DNA from: Streptomyces sp. NBC_01016
GTDB lineage: Bacteria > Actinomycetota > Actinomycetes > Streptomycetales > Streptomycetaceae
NCBI RefSeq assembly: GCF_026341035.1
Contig: NZ_JAPEOQ010000001.1
Span: 930,001 to 994,000 of the forward strand
DNA: 64,000 nucleotides
Reading direction: 5' to 3'
In this document: in pieces, positions 35,314-43,972 of the stretch
Layout of the letters: every line of letters begins with the position of its first letter
How positions within the stretch are numbered: the stretch's first letter is position 1
The notes under the pieces: generated by a model
Databases searched by the model: none
The model's input: only the letters and a program-made list of their open reading frames with translations
What the model was told of the DNA's origin: nothing
Program-made: the position numbers and the translations under genes

Positions 35314-36824
35314 GCAACGCGCCTTCCCAGCAGGGCAAGCTGTACGGCGTCGGGCTCGGGCCCGGCGACCCGGAGTTGATGACGGTGGCCGCGGTGAAGG
35401 CGATCGCCTCCGCCGACGTCATCGCGTACCACTGCGCACGCCACGGACGTTCCATCGCGCGCTCGATCGCCGCGGAGCACATCCGCGAGGAGCAGATCGA
35501 GGAGCGGCTGATGTACCCGCTCACGGTCGAGACCACGGACCACCCCGGCGGCTACCGGGGCGCGCTCGACGACTTCTACGCCGAGGCCGCCGCGACGCTC
35601 GCGGCCCACCTCGACGCCGGGCGCACGGTCGCCGTGCTCGCCGAGGGCGACCCGATGTTCTACGGCTCGTACCAGCACATGCACAAGCGGCTCGCCGACC
35701 GTTACGAGACGACCGTCATCCCGGGTGTCACGTCCATCAGCGCGGCGGCCGCACGGCTCGGGCAGCCGCTGTGCGAGGACAAGGAGACGCTGACCGTCAT
35801 CCCCGGCACGCTCCCGGAGGACGAGCTGTCCGCGCGGATCGCCGCGGCGGACTCCGCGGTCGTCATGAAGCTGGGGCGTACGTTCACCAAGGTGCGTGCG
35901 GCGCTTGAGAGTTCGGGGCGACTCGACGACGCGCGCTACGTCGAGCGCGCCTTCATGGACGGCGAGCGCACGGGTGCGCTCGCCGACATCGACCCGGCAT
36001 CCGTGCCGTACTTCTCCGTCGCCGTGCTGCCCTCGCGGGTCGACGCGGAACCGGTGGCGGACCCGGACCCGGCTCGCGGCGAGGTCGTGGTCGTCGGCAC
36101 GGGTCCCGCGGGCGCGCCCTGGCTGACCCCTGAGTCGCGCGGCGCCCTCGCGAACGCGGACGACCTGGTCGGCTACACCACGTACATCGCGCGCGTCCCC
36201 GAACGGCCGGGGCAGGTGCGGCACGGCTCGGACAACAAGGTCGAGTCCGAGCGCGCCGAGTTCGCCCTCGACCTGGCCCGTCGCGGGCATCGCGTCGCGG
36301 TCGTCTCCGGGGGCGACCCCGGCGTCTTCGCGATGGCGACGGCGGTGCTCGAAGTCGCTTCGGAGGACCGCTACTCGGGGATACCGGTGCGGGTGCTGCC
36401 CGGCGTGACGGCGGCCAACGCGGCGGCGGCGAAGGCGGGCGCGCCCCTCGGCCACGACTACGCGACGATTTCGTTGTCGGACCGGCTCAAGCCGTGGGAG
36501 GTCATCGCGGAACGCCTCCGTACGGCGGCGGCCGCGGATCTCGTCCTGGCCCTCTACAACCCCGGTTCGCGCAGCCGGACCTGGCAGGTGGGCAAGGCGC
36601 GTGAGCTGCTCCTCGAGCTGCGGCTGCCGGACACCCCGGTGGTGCTCGCGCGCGATGTCGGCGGCCCCGAGGAGAGCGTCCGCGTCATCCGCCTCGCGGA
36701 CCTGGACCCGGAGGTCGTCGACATGCGTACGTTGCTGATCGTCGGCTCGTCCCAGACCCAGGCGGTGGCCCGTGCGGACGGCCGTACGGTGACGTGGACC
36801 CCACGCCGCTACCCCGACTTTTAA
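35310..36824 (+). CDS. cobIJ: Fused precorrin-2 C20-methyltransferase / precorrin-3B C17-methyltransferase (CobI-CobJ)
   Basis: 504 residues made of two tetrapyrrole methylase domains. Residues 1-245 are CobI-like: [20 protein letters not shown], then [12 protein letters not shown]. Residues 250-504 are CobJ-like: [30 protein letters not shown], then [13 protein letters not shown] and the ring-contraction-type C-terminus. Both Gly-rich SAM-binding loops are intact. This fusion is common in actinobacteria. It overlaps cobH by 4 bases and converges on cobK with a 4-base overlap of the two stops. Confidence 0.96.
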   Translation: MSNAPSQQGKLYGVGLGPGDPELMTVAAVKAIASADVIAYHCARHGRSIARSIAAEHIREEQIEERLMYPLTVETTDHPGGYRGALDDFYAEAAATLAAHLDAGRTVAVLAEGDPMFYGSYQHMHKRLADRYETTVIPGVTSISAAAARLGQPLCEDKETLTVIPGTLPEDELSARIAAADSAVVMKLGRTFTKVRAALESSGRLDDARYVERAFMDGERTGALADIDPASVPYFSVAVLPSRVDAEPVADPDPARGEVVVVGTGPAGAPWLTPESRGALANADDLVGYTTYIARVPERPGQVRHGSDNKVESERAEFALDLARRGHRVAVVSGGDPGVFAMATAVLEVASEDRYSGIPVRVLPGVTAANAAAAKAGAPLGHDYATISLSDRLKPWEVIAERLRTAAAADLVLALYNPGSRSRTWQVGKARELLLELRLPDTPVVLARDVGGPEESVRVIRLADLDPEVVDMRTLLIVGSSQTQAVARADGRTVTWTPRRYPDF

Positions 36825-37594
36825 GCCCCGCTTGTGGACGAGAGGCCGCGGGGGCCGGGGCAGAGCCCCGAGGCGTTGAGCCACTCGGCCGCTTCCTCGA
36901 CGGTCGTGGCCACCGGGACCCCGTCGGGTACCGGGGGACGGCGGACCACGACCACCGGCACCCCGGCCTCGCGGGCGGCGGTCAGTTTCGGGGACGTCGC
37001 CGCACCGCCGCTGTCCTTCGTCACCAGGACGTCGATGGCGTGGTCCGCGAGGACCGCGCGTTCGGCGTCCAGCGTGAACGGGCCACGGTCCAGCAACACC
37101 TCCATCCGCGGCGGAAACGGCGGCTCGGGCGCGTCCACGGACCGTACGAGGAAGTGCGCGTCGTCGACATGGGCGAACGCGGCGAGACCCATCCGCCCCG
37201 TGGTGAGAAAGACCCGCCCCGCCCCACGCACCGCCTCCGCCGCCTCCTCCAGCGACGCGACCTCCCGCCAGTCGTCCCCCACACCCGGCACCCACCCGGG
37301 CCGCCGCAGCGCGAGCAGGGGAACATGGGCGGTGGCGGCGGCCCGCGCCGCATTGAAACTGATCGTCTCGGCGAAGGGATGGGTCGCATCGATGACCGCG
37401 CTCACCGCGTGCTCGCACACCCACTCCGCCATCCCCTCGGCACCGCCGAACCCACCGATCCGCACCTCACCGACCGGCAGCCGGGGCGCCGCGACGCGCC
37501 CCGCGAGCGAGCTGGTCACACGGACGTGCGGGTGCAGGGCCTCGGCCAGGCGCCGGGCCTCGGTCGTCCCGCCGAGAATCAGCACGTGCGGCAT
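36821..37594 (-). CDS. cobK: Precorrin-6A reductase CobK
   Basis: 257 residues. NAD(P)H-dependent reduction of precorrin-6A to 6B in the corrin pathway. Family features: MPHVLILGGTTEARRLAEAL, DATHPFAETISFNAARAA, VFLTTGRMGLAAFAH and VTKDSGGAATSPKL. The last 16 residues ([16 protein letters not shown]) and the TAA stop are supplied by a copy of the dispersed repeat, so the natural C-terminus was probably replaced. The start lies only 11 bases from the divergent cbiD start, and each ribosome site overlaps the other gene's start region. Confidence 0.93.
   Translation of the reverse strand: MPHVLILGGTTEARRLAEALHPHVRVTSSLAGRVAAPRLPVGEVRIGGFGGAEGMAEWVCEHAVSAVIDATHPFAETISFNAARAAATAHVPLLALRRPGWVPGVGDDWREVASLEEAAEAVRGAGRVFLTTGRMGLAAFAHVDDAHFLVRSVDAPEPPFPPRMEVLLDRGPFTLDAERAVLADHAIDVLVTKDSGGAATSPKLTAAREAGVPVVVVRRPPVPDGVPVATTVEEAAEWLNASGLCPGPRGLSSTSGA
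36824..36873. repeat. GC-rich palindromic repeat copy at the end of cobK
   Basis: Read on the minus strand it is CGGGGCTCTGCCCCGGCCCC followed by CGCGGCCTCTCGTCCACAAG and CGGGGCTTAA. The terminal TTAA gives the cobK stop on one strand and abuts the cobIJ stop on the other. It matches the second unit in cobN. Confidence 0.85.
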
Positions 37595-37605
37595 CGGGGA
37601 ACTCC

Positions 37606-38742
37606 ATGAGTGGTGAGACAGAAGCGAAGGGTGGACGCGGCGCCCAACTCAAGCACACCGGTCTGCGCCCCGGCTGGACGACCGGCGCCTGCGCGACGGC
37701 GGCGACCACGGCCGCGTACACGGCGCTCCTGACCGGCGACTTCCCCGACCCGGTGACGATCACCCTCCCGAAGGGCCAGACGCCGTCGTTCGCCCTCGCG
37801 GTCGAGTCGTACGAGGACGGGGAGTCGGCCACGGCCGGGGTGGTGAAGGACGCCGGCGACGACCCGGACGTCACGCACGGCGCGCTCGTACGGTCCACGG
37901 TGCGACGCCTCCCGCCCGGCTCGGGAGTGGTCTTCAAGGCGGGCCCCGGCGTCGGCACGGTCACCCGCCCCGGACTCCCGCTGCCCGTCGGCGAACCGGC
38001 CGTCAACCCCGTGCCCCGCGAGATGATCCGCACGCACATCGACCGGGTGGCTGCGGCGCAGGGAGCCCCCGGCGACGTAGAGGTCACGATCTCCATCGAC
38101 CACGGCGAGGAGATCGCCCGCTCGACCTGGAACCCGCGCCTCGGAATCCTCGGCGGTCTGTCGGTCCTCGGCACGACAGGGATCGTCGTCCCCTACTCGT
38201 GCTCGGCGTGGATCGACTCGATCCGCCGCGGCGTGGACGTGGCGCGGGCGGCGGGCCGCACACACGTGGCGGGCTGCACCGGCTCGACGTCCGAGAAGAC
38301 GGTCGTCCGTGAACACGACCTGCCCGAGGACGCGTTGCTCGACATGGGCGACTTCGCGGGCGCGGTCCTGAAGTACATCCGCCGCCACCCGGTCGACCGC
38401 CTCACCATCTGCGGCGGCTTCGCGAAACTCTCCAAACTGGCGGCGGGCCACTTGGACCTCCACTCGGGCCGCTCCCAGGTCGACAAGACCTTCCTCGCGG
38501 AACTGGCCCGCAGGGGCGGCGCGTCGGAGGCACTGGCCCAGGAGGTCACCGAAGCCAACACCGGCCTCGCCGCCCTCCAACTCTGCACAGCGGCAGGCGT
38601 CCCCCTGGGCGACCTGGTGGCGAACACGGCCCGCGACGAGGCCCTCTCGGTCCTCCGCGGCGCACCTGTCGCGGTCGACGTCATCTGCATCGACCGGGCG
38701 GGAACGGTCGTCGGCCGGAGCGGGGCACAGGGACCGCGCTGA
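37606..38742 (+). CDS. cbiD: Cobalt-precorrin-5B C1-methyltransferase CbiD
   Basis: 378 residues. It methylates C1 in the cobalt-early (anaerobic) version of the pathway. The family motifs are RPGWTTGACATAATTAA, the PREMI segment, GVDVARAAGRTHVAGCTGSTSEK and LTICGGFAKLSKLAAGHLDLHS. The ATG is preceded by GGGGAA. It occurs here beside the aerobic genes cobG, cobK and cobN, while no cobF (the aerobic C1 enzyme) is visible, so CbiD may fill that step. Confidence 0.95.
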   Translation: MSGETEAKGGRGAQLKHTGLRPGWTTGACATAATTAAYTALLTGDFPDPVTITLPKGQTPSFALAVESYEDGESATAGVVKDAGDDPDVTHGALVRSTVRRLPPGSGVVFKAGPGVGTVTRPGLPLPVGEPAVNPVPREMIRTHIDRVAAAQGAPGDVEVTISIDHGEEIARSTWNPRLGILGGLSVLGTTGIVVPYSCSAWIDSIRRGVDVARAAGRTHVAGCTGSTSEKTVVREHDLPEDALLDMGDFAGAVLKYIRRHPVDRLTICGGFAKLSKLAAGHLDLHSGRSQVDKTFLAELARRGGASEALAQEVTEANTGLAALQLCTAAGVPLGDLVANTARDEALSVLRGAPVAVDVICIDRAGTVVGRSGAQGPR

Positions 38743-38785
38743 CACGTCACGGCCGTTGTCAGTGGCGGGTGCCATCCTGGCGTTC

Positions 38786-40723
38786 ATGGGGAACTCGGGG
38801 TGGGGGCCGCTGCTCAAGCGGTGGAGTGAGGAATGGCTGGAGGCGCGGCGCGCCGAGGACTCGGACGTGTTCGAGGACCTGGACGAGGACGTCGTGCGGG
38901 ACCGCTGGCTGGGCTTCGAACCGGCTGGGGCGGAGGCCGTCTCGGCGTTGGAGGAGCGGATCCGGGGGCTCGGGATAGAAATGCCGCTGCCGCCGTCGTT
39001 GCGCGGGTTCCTCGAGACGACGGACGGGTGGCGGCACGCCGGCGGCTGGGTCTATCTGCTGGCGGGGGCGGCGGACATCGGGCCGTACGGGGATCCGTAC
39101 GGGCAGCAGGCGCTGTACGAGGAGTATCTGGACGAGGACGCACCCGACGACGAGGTACTCCTGGCCGGCATGTGGGGGCGGGCGCTACAGCTGTCGCTCG
39201 ACTCGGACATGACGGATGTGCTGCTCGACCCGGGCAACGTGGGCGACGACGGGGAGTGGGCGGTGTACGTCTACCACGGGTGGGGTGGTGAACGGCCGGG
39301 CCGGTACGCGTCGTTCCGCGCGTTCATGGAGGACATGTACCAGGAGTTCTACCGACTGGGCGGCGACCACTCCGGCTTCGAGAACAGAGTGACGCGGGAC
39401 CTCGACGCCCGGGTGGAGGAGGCCCGACTCGCCTGCCTGAGAGGCGAGTTGGACGACGCGCTCGACGTCTTCCGCGAGGCGGGGGAGCTCGGCAGACCCC
39501 GGGCCGGCCTGCTGGCCGCACAGCTGCGGACACTGCTCGGCGACGGCGGCGGCTGGGTGCCGGTCGACCCGCGCATGGACGATCCGCTGTACGCGGGCGA
39601 GGTGCTGCCCTTGAAGGCGCTCCACCACGTGCGTGAGGGCGGGCAGCGCGACGACCTCGTGCTCGGCCCTGTGACCGAGGACTACGCGACGGACCGGGAG
39701 CGGGCCGCGGCCGTGCTGGCGCGGATCAGGGAGCGTACGTACGAGTACGCGTCGCCGGGGCCCTTCGGGCGCGCGGTCGTCGAGGCCAGGGAGCTGGCGC
39801 GCTGGGGCGACACGGACGGCGCCTGGCGGGTGCTCGCGGCGGCGATCCCGCGCTGGGAGCCGTACCGGGACGACCACGTGGCACCGTTCGGCCTGCTCGG
39901 CGACCCGCTGCTGGGCCCGGTCGTCACGCCGGAACGCGGCCGGGAACTGCTCACCACGCCCCGCGCCGGTCAGGCGGCAGCCGCGCCCGCCGACCGGAAT
40001 GAGCCGAAGCCGGTGGTGGTGCGCGACGGGCTCGGATGGCTGACCCAGTGGCACCCGAGGGCCGAACTGCGCCGGGACGCCTACCGGTTCGTTCTTGTGG
40101 AGGACATCCGCCCCGAGGAACTGGTGGAGCGGTTCGGTGCGGGACCGCTGGAGCCCGTGGCGGCCGAGTCCGACCTGCGGAACCTTCCCTTCGCGCAGCC
40201 GCGACGGCAGGGCCCCCGCACCCCTCTGGCCAGGATCGGCGCCCGGGACGGCTGGAGCTTCGCCTTCGATTCGGGCGGCCCCTGGCCGGACGCAGATCCG
40301 GGGCGCCTGCCGGCCTTCGACCCGGACCGTCTGACGCACCCGGGCACCACCCTGTCCCGCGGCACGCGCGCCCTCACGGTCTGGTGGGAGCCCGGCCTGT
40401 TCCACTTCGCGTGCGCCGAGGACGGTGAGCAGCGGTACGCCTTCACGGTCCACGAGAACGAGCGCCAGGAAACGGGCGCGATCCCCGCCGCGCTCTCCCC
40501 CGCCCTGCTGTTCCCCGACCCCTCAGGACCCGCCGCCGACCTCTCGGACGAGAACCGCGCGCTGGACGCGATAGCGGCGACGTTCGACGTCTCGCTCCCG
40601 CAGTTCGCCCTGAACACCGGCAGGCTGCCCGTCCTCCCGACCCGGCCGTGGCTCAGGAGCAGACCACCGGAAGCCGCGCAGGCGGGCGCGAGGCTCACGT
40701 TCACGCGCAGGAGGGCCCGGTGA
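38786..40723 (+). CDS. Large SUKH/SMI1-KNR4-like protein of unknown function
   Basis: 645 residues from the ATG at 38786. An N-terminal SUKH-type region contains LGIEMPLPPSLRGFLETTDGW and GEWAVYVYHGWGGERPGRYASFRAFMEDMYQEF, which match the usual 'LPxxLrefL...ngg' and final 'W.Y..W.GE..rF.SF..fm' pattern. The long remainder includes a TPR-like helical stretch (RLACLRGELDDALDVFREAGEL) and a DUF6461-like C-terminal part (VLVEDIRPEELVERFG ... GWSFAFDSGG). SUKH proteins are often immunity proteins against toxins, but many family members have other roles. It sits inside the B12 region with a toxin-antitoxin pair, which suggests accessory DNA. Upstream GTG/TTG starts are possible. Confidence 0.65.
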   Translation: MGNSGWGPLLKRWSEEWLEARRAEDSDVFEDLDEDVVRDRWLGFEPAGAEAVSALEERIRGLGIEMPLPPSLRGFLETTDGWRHAGGWVYLLAGAADIGPYGDPYGQQALYEEYLDEDAPDDEVLLAGMWGRALQLSLDSDMTDVLLDPGNVGDDGEWAVYVYHGWGGERPGRYASFRAFMEDMYQEFYRLGGDHSGFENRVTRDLDARVEEARLACLRGELDDALDVFREAGELGRPRAGLLAAQLRTLLGDGGGWVPVDPRMDDPLYAGEVLPLKALHHVREGGQRDDLVLGPVTEDYATDRERAAAVLARIRERTYEYASPGPFGRAVVEARELARWGDTDGAWRVLAAAIPRWEPYRDDHVAPFGLLGDPLLGPVVTPERGRELLTTPRAGQAAAAPADRNEPKPVVVRDGLGWLTQWHPRAELRRDAYRFVLVEDIRPEELVERFGAGPLEPVAAESDLRNLPFAQPRRQGPRTPLARIGARDGWSFAFDSGGPWPDADPGRLPAFDPDRLTHPGTTLSRGTRALTVWWEPGLFHFACAEDGEQRYAFTVHENERQETGAIPAALSPALLFPDPSGPAADLSDENRALDAIAATFDVSLPQFALNTGRLPVLPTRPWLRSRPPEAAQAGARLTFTRRRAR

Positions 40724-40746
40724 GCCGGTTCAACGGCCATCGGCCA

Positions 40747-40762
40747 CCATGTGTACACATGG
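40747..40762. promoter_or_regulatory. YefM-type operator palindrome CCATGTGTACACATGG
   Basis: A perfect 16-base palindrome with TGTACA at its centre lies 22 bases before the antitoxin ATG. TGTACA is the core recognised by YefM antitoxins, and a partial copy (GTACAT) follows 10 bases downstream. Autoregulation by the antitoxin-toxin complex is inferred. Confidence 0.8.
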
Positions 40763-40784
40763 CACACTAGGTACATTTGAGCGT

Positions 40785-41054
40785 ATGACGCAGCCGCTGC
40801 CCATAGAGTCCATCCGCGATGTCCGCGCGCACCTGGCCGAAGTGGTGGAGCGGGCCGACCGGGACGACGTGCCCACGGTGATCACGCGCCGCGGCAAAGA
40901 GGTCGCCGCGGTTGTGTCCATCGAGGTGCTGCGGAAGTACCAGGAATGGGAAGAGCGCGAGATCAACCGCATCATCGACGAGCGCATGGCGAAGCCCTCG
41001 GCCGGCGTCCCGATCGAGGACGTCATGCGGGAGACGTTGGCGCGCGGTGAGTGA
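40785..41054 (+). CDS. Type II antitoxin, Phd/YefM family
   Basis: 89 residues. The N-terminal DNA-binding fold has IESIRDVRAHLAEVVERADRDDVPTVITRRGKEVAAVVSIE, close to the YefM/Phd consensus. The acidic C-terminal helix region (EEREINRIIDERMAK) should wrap the toxin. The ATG at 40785 is favoured because an in-frame upstream GTG at 40749 lies within the operator palindrome. The gene overlaps the toxin gene by 8 bases, the usual arrangement for tightly balanced pairs. Confidence 0.9.
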   Translation: MTQPLPIESIRDVRAHLAEVVERADRDDVPTVITRRGKEVAAVVSIEVLRKYQEWEEREINRIIDERMAKPSAGVPIEDVMRETLARGE

Positions 41055-41310
41055 GTACCGCACCGTCTTCCACCCCGAGGCACAGGCCGAACTGCGCAAG
41101 ATCCCGCGCGCCATGGCACTCCGCATCCTGGCCAAACTGACCGAGCTGGAGAGCGATCCGCTCGGCTTCAACACCACCGCGCTGGTTTCCCAGCCCGACA
41201 GGCGCCGCCTCCGAGTGGGCGACTACCGCGTGATCTACACGATCGACAACGGCGAGCTGGTGGCGTGGGTCGTGCATATCGGGCGCCGGTCCACCGTTCA
41301 CGAGACCTGA
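41047..41310 (+). CDS. Type II toxin, RelE/ParE superfamily
   Basis: 87 residues with the RelE fold markers: EYRTVFHPEAQAELRKIPRAMALRIL at the N-terminus and RRLRVGDYRVIYTIDNGELVAWVVHIGRR at the C-terminus, including the Arg/Tyr residues used for mRNA cleavage in this superfamily. It probably inhibits translation when free of antitoxin. The start is GTG. It ends 24 bases from the converging cobM. Confidence 0.9.
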   Translation: MSEYRTVFHPEAQAELRKIPRAMALRILAKLTELESDPLGFNTTALVSQPDRRRLRVGDYRVIYTIDNGELVAWVVHIGRRSTVHET

Positions 41311-41334
41311 GTTACGAGATCTGAGTTCCCCGAC

Positions 41335-42084
41335 TCAGCACACGTGACGGTCGCGTTCCGTCGAGTACAGGTGGCTGTCGCGGAACTGGGAGGCGCCGAG
41401 CGTGCGGCCCACCAGGATGACCGCCGTGCGCAGCACACCCGCACCCTTCACCTGGTCCGCGATGTCGGCGAGCGTGCCGCGCAGGACCAGTTCGTCGGCG
41501 CGGCTGGCGTAGGCGACCACCGCCGCCGGGCAGTCCTCGCCATAGTGGGGGACGAGCTCCGCGACGATCCGGTCCACGTAGCGGGCGCCCAGGTGCAGGA
41601 CCAGAAGTGCGCCGCTCGCGCCCAGCGTCGCCAGGTCCTCGCCGGGAGGCATCGGCGTGGCCTGCTGGGCGATGCGGGTGAGGATGACCGTCTGGCCGAC
41701 CGTCGGCACCGTCAGTTCGCGCTTCAGGGCCGCTGCCGCCGCCGCGAACGCCGGGACGCCGGGCACCACTTCGTACGGGATGCCGAGTGCGTCCAGGCGG
41801 CGCATCTGTTCCGCCACCGCGGAGAACACCGACGGGTCGCCGGAGTGGAGGCGGGCGACGTCGTGGCCCGCCTCGTGTGCGGCCACGTATTCGCGTTCTA
41901 TGGCGTCCAGGTCGAGGTTCGCCGTGTCGATGAGGCGTGCGTCCTGTGGGCACTCGGAGAGGAGCTCCTCCGGGACCAGTGAACCCGCGTACAGGCACAC
42001 CTGGCACGCCGCCAGCGTGCGCGCGCCGCGCAGGGTGATCAGGTCCGCGGCTCCGGGGCCCGCCCCGATGAAGTAGACGGTCAT
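41335..42084 (-). CDS. cobM: Precorrin-4 C11-methyltransferase CobM
   Basis: 249 residues, a single tetrapyrrole methylase domain. It begins MTVYFIGAGPGAADLITLRG and has the motifs LHSGDPSVFSAVAEQM, VPGVPAFAAAAAAL and VILTRIAQQATPMP that characterise CobM/CbiF. It adds the methyl group at C11 of precorrin-4 using SAM. The ATG overlaps the cobL stop (ATGA), so the two are translated together. Confidence 0.96.
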   Translation of the reverse strand: MTVYFIGAGPGAADLITLRGARTLAACQVCLYAGSLVPEELLSECPQDARLIDTANLDLDAIEREYVAAHEAGHDVARLHSGDPSVFSAVAEQMRRLDALGIPYEVVPGVPAFAAAAAALKRELTVPTVGQTVILTRIAQQATPMPPGEDLATLGASGALLVLHLGARYVDRIVAELVPHYGEDCPAAVVAYASRADELVLRGTLADIADQVKGAGVLRTAVILVGRTLGASQFRDSHLYSTERDRHVC

Positions 42085-43343
42085 CGATCCTCAACCCCTG
42101 TTTTCGTTACTGACCATTGCGTGACCGGCATCGCCTGCCGCCACCCCGTGAAACCGCCGACCGGCACCGCGTGCGCGACGGAGAGCTTCACCAACTCGCC
42201 TCCGTGGCGGCGGTACCAGTCCGCCAGGAGGGCCTCGGATTCGAGGGTGACCGTGTTCGCCACCAGGCGGCCCCCGGGCGCGAGCGCCGCCCAGCAGGCG
42301 TCGAGCAGGCCCGGTGCCGTGAGGCCGCCGCCGACGAACACCGCGTCGGGAGAAGGGAGTTCGGCCAGCGCGGCGGGGGCCGGGCCCGTCACCACGTGCA
42401 GCGTCGGGACGCCGAGGCGGGACGCGTTGCCCGCGATGCGCTCCGCCCGTACCGGGTCCTTCTCCACCGTGTACGCCGCGCAGGAGGGGTGCGTGCGCAT
42501 CCACTCGATCGCGATCGAGCCCGAGCCGCCGCCGATGTCCCACAGCAGCTCACCCGGCGCGGGGGCGAGCGCGGCCAGCGTCGCGGCGCGCACGTGGCGC
42601 TTGGTGAGCTGGCCGTCGCTGTCGTACGCGGCGTCGGGCAGGCCCGGTACCGCGCCGAGACGCAGGGCGTCGGGGCCGCGGCGGCAGTCGACGGCGATGA
42701 CGTTGAGCGGGTCGCCGGGGGCGTACGGCCACACCTCGGCCACGCCCTCGTACGCCGACTCCTGCTCGGTGCCGAGCTGTTCCAGGACGGTGAGGCGGCT
42801 GGGGCCGAAGCCGCGCGCGGTGAGCAGCGCCGCCACCTCGGCGGGGGTGTCCGCGCCCGCCGAGAGGACCAGGACGCGGCGGCCGTCGTGCAGTGCGGCG
42901 GTGAGGCGGTCCGCCGGACGGCCGACCAGCGTCACGACCTCGGTGTCCTCGACGGGCCAGCCGAGCCGGGCGCACGCGTAGGAGAGGGAGGACGGGTGCG
43001 GGAGGACGTGGACGGCGTCGGGGCCCGCGATCTCGGTGAGGGTCCGGCCGATCCCGTAGAACATCGGGTCGCCGCTGGCCAGGACCGCGAGGCGGCGGCC
43101 CGCGTACCGGTCGAGGAGAGCAGGGACGGCGGGGCGCAGGGGCGAGGGCCACGGGACGCGTTCGGCGGCGCACTCGGCGGGCAGCAGGGCGAGTTGGCGC
43201 GGTCCGCCGAGGACGGCGTCGGCGGCGAGGAGCGCGGTGCGCGCGGTGTCCGGGAGGCCGGGCCAGCCGTCGGCCCCGATCCCGACGACGGTCGCCACGG
43301 GTCCTGCGGGGTGCGCGGGAGACGCGGGTGTCGCGGGAGTCAC
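42081..43343 (-). CDS. cobL: Precorrin-6B C5,C15-methyltransferase (decarboxylating) CobL (CbiE-CbiT fusion)
   Basis: 420 residues in two parts. Residues 1-215 form the CbiE-like methylase domain (VVGIGADGWPGLP, LASGDPMFYGIGRTL, HPSSLSYACARLGWP). Residues 220-420 form the CbiT-like class I methyltransferase (DIGGGSGSIAIEWMRTHP as SAM-binding motif I, VFVGGGL). It adds two methyl groups and removes a carboxyl group. The start is GTG at 43343. The cobL-cobM pair is separated from the rest of the B12 genes by the accessory block. Confidence 0.95.
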   Translation of the reverse strand: MTPATPASPAHPAGPVATVVGIGADGWPGLPDTARTALLAADAVLGGPRQLALLPAECAAERVPWPSPLRPAVPALLDRYAGRRLAVLASGDPMFYGIGRTLTEIAGPDAVHVLPHPSSLSYACARLGWPVEDTEVVTLVGRPADRLTAALHDGRRVLVLSAGADTPAEVAALLTARGFGPSRLTVLEQLGTEQESAYEGVAEVWPYAPGDPLNVIAVDCRRGPDALRLGAVPGLPDAAYDSDGQLTKRHVRAATLAALAPAPGELLWDIGGGSGSIAIEWMRTHPSCAAYTVEKDPVRAERIAGNASRLGVPTLHVVTGPAPAALAELPSPDAVFVGGGLTAPGLLDACWAALAPGGRLVANTVTLESEALLADWYRRHGGELVKLSVAHAVPVGGFTGWRQAMPVTQWSVTKTGVEDR

Positions 43344-43463
43344 TGCCAGGTACCTCGTAGGTCGTACGTCATGCTCAGGAAGGTCACGTCAAGGCCGTCG
43401 ACGTCGGGAGCCGCACTCTATCGGGCGACATCGGCGCCCCGGCCGAGCGCCCCTGGAGGCCCG

Positions 43464-43874
43464 ATGTCCCGCACCCCGACGACCGGCCGCGTCGCCCCGG
43501 TCATGCCCGGCCGCGACCTGGAGGCGACCGTCGCCTTCTACGCCGACCTCGGCTTCACCGCCGACGCCCACTATCCGGACGACGGCTATCTGATCCTCGT
43601 CCGCGACACCGTCGAACTGCACTTCTTCCACGCCCCCGACACCGACCCGCTGAGCACCGCGCACGCCGCGTACCTGCGGCTCGACGGTGGCGCGCACATC
43701 GCGGACGCGCTGTACGAGGAGTGGCGGGGCGTCGGCCTGAGCCAGGCTCCCGACGCGACGCCGCGGCTCGTCGAGCCGGACGACACGGTGTACGGGATGC
43801 GGGAGTTCGCGCTCGTCGACCCGGACGGAAACCTGCTGCGGATCGGCTCCGAACTGGAGGAGCGGGAGGGCTGA
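43464..43874 (+). CDS. VOC/glyoxalase-fold protein, bleomycin-resistance-like
   Basis: 136 residues of the vicinal-oxygen-chelate fold: VMPGRDLEATVAFYADLGF and MREFALVDPDGNLLRIG correspond to the paired beta-alpha-beta-beta modules. The overall order resembles drug-sequestering Ble-type proteins, which bind glycopeptide-metal drugs without catalysis, but a dioxygenase or isomerase role cannot be excluded. The GGAGG ribosome site lies 7 bases before the ATG. Confidence 0.8.
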   Translation: MSRTPTTGRVAPVMPGRDLEATVAFYADLGFTADAHYPDDGYLILVRDTVELHFFHAPDTDPLSTAHAAYLRLDGGAHIADALYEEWRGVGLSQAPDATPRLVEPDDTVYGMREFALVDPDGNLLRIGSELEEREG

Positions 43875-43972
43875 CGCCGACGCGCCGCCCGGCCGTCCGG
43901 TCCTCGTACCGGCCCCCTCCACGGTGTTACCTCAAGACCTCAGGGACCGGCGGCAGAGGGGAACGAGGCGGC

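Noticed and set aside
43344..43463. Possible second cobalamin riboswitch upstream of cobL
   Set aside because: The 120 bases lack the GCCACTG core and the other conserved segments seen upstream of cobN.
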